NCBI GenBank assembly: GCA_002432085.1
Contig: DJFN01000125.1
Span: forward strand, 1-8,850
Length of the DNA stretch: 8,850 nt
Direction of reading: 5' to 3'
Source of the DNA: Flavobacteriales bacterium UBA5871
GTDB lineage: Bacteria; Bacteroidota; Bacteroidia; Flavobacteriales_D; Crocinitomicaceae
The position numbers were made by a program, and so were the translations under genes. Below are positions 6,074 through 8,850 of this stretch, piece by piece. Numbering within the stretch: position 1 is the stretch's first letter; every line of letters begins with the position of its first letter. The notes under the pieces are model-generated. The model searched no databases and was not told the DNA's origin. It saw nothing but the letters and a program-made list of their open reading frames with translations.

Positions 6074-8850
6074 ATGTTAGGATTCCTATCGAAACTGTTT
6101 GGTGGCAGCAAGAGCGAGAAAGATGTTCAAAAGCTTTCGCCTATCGTTGAAAAAATCAACCAGTATTTCCAGCAATACCAAAGCTTAACCAATGATGAAC
6201 TCCGTAATAAAACACAGGAATTCCGGCAGCGTATCAAAACGCATCTGCAAGGCATTGATGAAGAAATTGCTTCACTTACCTTAAATGCCGATGCATTTAA
6301 TGAAGACCAGATCCAGGAAAAAGATGCTACCTACCAGGAAATAGATAAACTACGTAAGGAAAGAGATAAAAAAATTGAAGAGGTACTCGAAGAAATTCAT
6401 CCCGAAGCCTTTGCTGTGGTGAAAGAAGCAGCACGCAGGTTTACCAACAATGCTGAGTTGCAGGCAACAGCTACACAATTAGACAGAGACCTTGTGATCA
6501 AGCGCCCACACATGCGGATTGCTCCCGGAGCCGAGGGGGAAGGCGACCAGGTATTCTATAAAAAATCATGGTTGGCCGGCGGAACAGAAGTAACCTGGAA
6601 CATGGTGCATTACGATGTGCAGTTGATTGGTGGTAGTGTACTTCATCAAGGTAAGATCTCTGAGATGGCTACCGGTGAAGGTAAAACGCTGGTATCAACA
6701 TTACCTGCTTACCTGAATGCATTGCCCGGTGAAGGTGTGCATCTTGTAACAGTGAATGATTACCTGGCCCGCCGTGACAGTGAATGGAACGGAACCTTGT
6801 TTGAATTCTTAGGATTGACTGTTGATTGTATCGATAAGCATCAACCCAACAGTGAAGATCGTCGTAAAGCATACATGGCCGATATTGTTTACGGAACCAA
6901 TAATGAATTTGGTTTCGACTACCTGCGTGATAACATGGTAGTGAATACCACGGAGAAAGTACAACGCAAGTTGCACTTCGCTATGGTGGATGAGGTGGAT
7001 AGTATTTTAATTGATGAAGCCCGTACGCCATTGATCATTGCAGGTCCGGTTGGTACCGGCAGCAATGAGCAACAGTTCTTCAATATGAAACCACGCATTG
7101 AAAAACTCATTGAAGCACAGAAACGTTTAGCTCAGCAATATTTGAATGAAGCTAAAAAATCAATCTCCGAAGGTGATGATGATCCGAAAACAGGCGGTCT
7201 TGCGTTGATGCGTGCATGGAGAGGCTTACCAAAATATGGTCCGTTGATCAAGTATTTAAGTGAACCGGGTATTAAAGTGAAATTGCAAAAAGCAGAAAAC
7301 TATTACCTGGCCGATCAGCAAAAAGAAATGCCGAAAGTGGATGAAGGATTGTTGTTCCACATTGATGAGAAAAGTAATTCGGTTGATCTTACTGATAAGG
7401 GTTTGAGCATGATCACCAAAGACAATGAAGATCCCGACTTCTTTGTATTACCCGACATCAGTACATCTCTTGCAACGTTAGATAGAAGCGATATTGCTGC
7501 TGAGGAAAAATTACGTCAGAAAGAAGCTTTCTTAACGGAGTATTCAGCAAAAGCTGATCGTATTCATACCATTCTCCAAATGCTGAAAGCATATTCACTC
7601 TTTGAAAAAGATGTGGAGTATGTGGTGTTAGATGGCCAGGTGAAAATTGTAGATGAGCAAACCGGTCGTATTCTTGATGGCCGTCGTTATAGTGATGGGT
7701 TGCACCAGGCAATTGAAGCAAAAGAAAATGTACACATTGAAGCGGCAACGCAAACTTATGCTACCATCACCTTGCAAAATTATTTCCGTATGTATCACAA
7801 GCTTTGTGGTATGACGGGTACTGCCGAAACGGAAGCAGGAGAGTTCTGGGATATTTACAAATTGGATGTTGTAAAAATTCCGACCAACCTGAATATGATC
7901 CGTGACGACAGACAGGATCTGGTTTACAAAACCAAGCGTGAAAAATACAAAGCAGTTATTGAAGAAATTGAAGTGATACGTGCAGCCGGTCGTCCGGTAC
8001 TTGTTGGTACTACTTCGGTTGAAGTAAGTGAATTGCTGAGTAAGATGCTGCAGGTGAAAAAAATTCCTCACAATGTATTGAACGCAAAACAACACGCACG
8101 TGAAGCACAGGTTGTGGCCGAAGCTGGTTTGCCAAGCGCTGTAACCATTGCAACAAACATGGCCGGTCGTGGTACCGATATTAAACTCGGTGCAGGTGTA
8201 AAAGAAGCTGGCGGTTTAGCCATTCTTGGTACAGAGCGTCATGATAGTCGTCGTGTCGATCGCCAGTTACGTGGTCGTGCAGGTCGCCAGGGCGATCCCG
8301 GTTCTTCACAATTCTATGTATCGCTTGAGGATGATCTCATGCGTATGTTCGGTAGTGATCGTATTGCCGGCATGATGGATAAGCTTGGTTACAAAGAAGG
8401 TGAAGTGATCCAGCACAGTATGATCACAAAATCAATTGAACGTGCACAAAAGAAAGTAGAAGAAAACAACTTCGGCATTCGTAAGCGCTTGCTTGAGTAT
8501 GATGATGTAATGAATAAGCAACGTGGTGCTGTGTACACACGTCGTAACCATGCATTGAGTGGCGAACGTTTAACGCTTGATACAGACAATGCATTTTATT
8601 CGGTGGCCGATGGATTGATTGCTTCGTTCAAAGAGCAGAACGATCATGAAGGATTTAAGATGGCTTGTATCATCAACTTTGGTATCGATACACAAATCAC
8701 CGCAGAACAACTGGATAAAGCCGATAGCAATACGCTTGCAGAAGCATTATATGTGGAAGCAAAAACCGCTTACCTGCGTAAATGTGATGTGTTGAAGAAA
8801 GATGCGTTGCCGGTGTTCCAGAATATTAAAGCAACACAAGGTTCGCATAT
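6074..8850 (+). CDS. secA: Preprotein translocase ATPase SecA (C-terminus beyond window)
   Basis: SecA is the ATP-driven motor that pushes unfolded preproteins through SecYEG at the inner membrane. The 925 visible residues begin [20 protein letters not shown], the conserved SecA N-terminus. Walker A is MATGEGKT (198-205) and Walker B is DEVD (306-309), followed by [18 protein letters not shown] starts at 696, and the second helicase motif [20 protein letters not shown] starts at 720. The helical-scaffold signature [12 protein letters not shown] lies near 807-817. Walker A is about 95 residues later than in Escherichia coli SecA because of two N-terminal insertions (about 57-104, charged and probably coiled-coil, and about 123-177). 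A further long segment lies at about 335-445 in the preprotein-binding region. All key motifs look intact. The remaining C-terminus, including any zinc-binding tail, lies past the window. The start at 6074 is preceded by an A/T-rich stretch without a Shine-Dalgarno site, as is usual in this phylum. Confidence 0.98.
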   Translation, partial: MLGFLSKLFGGSKSEKDVQKLSPIVEKINQYFQQYQSLTNDELRNKTQEFRQRIKTHLQGIDEEIASLTLNADAFNEDQIQEKDATYQEIDKLRKERDKKIEEVLEEIHPEAFAVVKEAARRFTNNAELQATATQLDRDLVIKRPHMRIAPGAEGEGDQVFYKKSWLAGGTEVTWNMVHYDVQLIGGSVLHQGKISEMATGEGKTLVSTLPAYLNALPGEGVHLVTVNDYLARRDSEWNGTLFEFLGLTVDCIDKHQPNSEDRRKAYMADIVYGTNNEFGFDYLRDNMVVNTTEKVQRKLHFAMVDEVDSILIDEARTPLIIAGPVGTGSNEQQFFNMKPRIEKLIEAQKRLAQQYLNEAKKSISEGDDDPKTGGLALMRAWRGLPKYGPLIKYLSEPGIKVKLQKAENYYLADQQKEMPKVDEGLLFHIDEKSNSVDLTDKGLSMITKDNEDPDFFVLPDISTSLATLDRSDIAAEEKLRQKEAFLTEYSAKADRIHTILQMLKAYSLFEKDVEYVVLDGQVKIVDEQTGRILDGRRYSDGLHQAIEAKENVHIEAATQTYATITLQNYFRMYHKLCGMTGTAETEAGEFWDIYKLDVVKIPTNLNMIRDDRQDLVYKTKREKYKAVIEEIEVIRAAGRPVLVGTTSVEVSELLSKMLQVKKIPHNVLNAKQHAREAQVVAEAGLPSAVTIATNMAGRGTDIKLGAGVKEAGGLAILGTERHDSRRVDRQLRGRAGRQGDPGSSQFYVSLEDDLMRMFGSDRIAGMMDKLGYKEGEVIQHSMITKSIERAQKKVEENNFGIRKRLLEYDDVMNKQRGAVYTRRNHALSGERLTLDTDNAFYSVADGLIASFKEQNDHEGFKMACIINFGIDTQITAEQLDKADSNTLAEALYVEAKTAYLRKCDVLKKDALPVFQNIKATQGSH

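Noticed and set aside
7628..8095. 155-codon open frame on the minus strand inside secA
   Set aside because: It is antisense to a clearly conserved SecA coding region, and its translation is low-complexity F/Y/H/T-rich without a recognisable domain.

Overview
The window looks like chromosomal DNA from a Bacteroidota, most probably a Chitinophagaceae-type bacterium. The evidence is a carboxypeptidase-regulatory-domain TonB-receptor-like outer membrane protein, a DUF3667-type zinc-ribbon membrane protein, a SecA with the long N-terminal insertions seen in this phylum, TAnnTTTG-type promoter octamers, and starts without Shine-Dalgarno sites. The genus assignment is inference; there is no rRNA here.

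Layout from left to right. (1) Minus strand: scpB (positions 1-817, C-terminus cut by the window edge), preceded in the same direction by atpG (901-1788). The 83-base gap between them and the atpG leader each hold an AT-rich inverted repeat of the same family, so atpG is bracketed by two copies. (2) Plus strand, divergent from atpG: a 246-residue zinc-ribbon membrane protein (2039-2779). (3) A symmetrical hairpin at 2778-2812 serves as a terminator between this gene and the convergent next one. (4) Minus strand: a large outer-membrane beta-barrel/TonB-receptor-like gene (2830-5667) with a glycine-rich loop and a perfect 14-base palindrome just upstream of its start. (5) A non-coding divergent region (5668-6073). 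(6) Plus strand: secA (6074 to beyond 8850, C-terminus cut by the window edge).

The genes do not form one pathway. scpB (chromosome condensation), atpG (ATP synthase) and secA (protein export) are housekeeping genes. The outer membrane protein would be a Sec substrate, as its signal peptide shows, but sharing an intergenic region with secA is not evidence of co-regulation. atpG and secA have the same -7 octamer, TACCTTTG, and each would have a leader of about 100 nt containing an inverted repeat.

I see no CRISPR array, phage, transposase, tRNA or rRNA, and no convincing new multi-gene system. The points most worth a second look are the repeat family around atpG, the separation of atpG from atpA, the palindrome before the outer membrane gene, and the structured secA leader.
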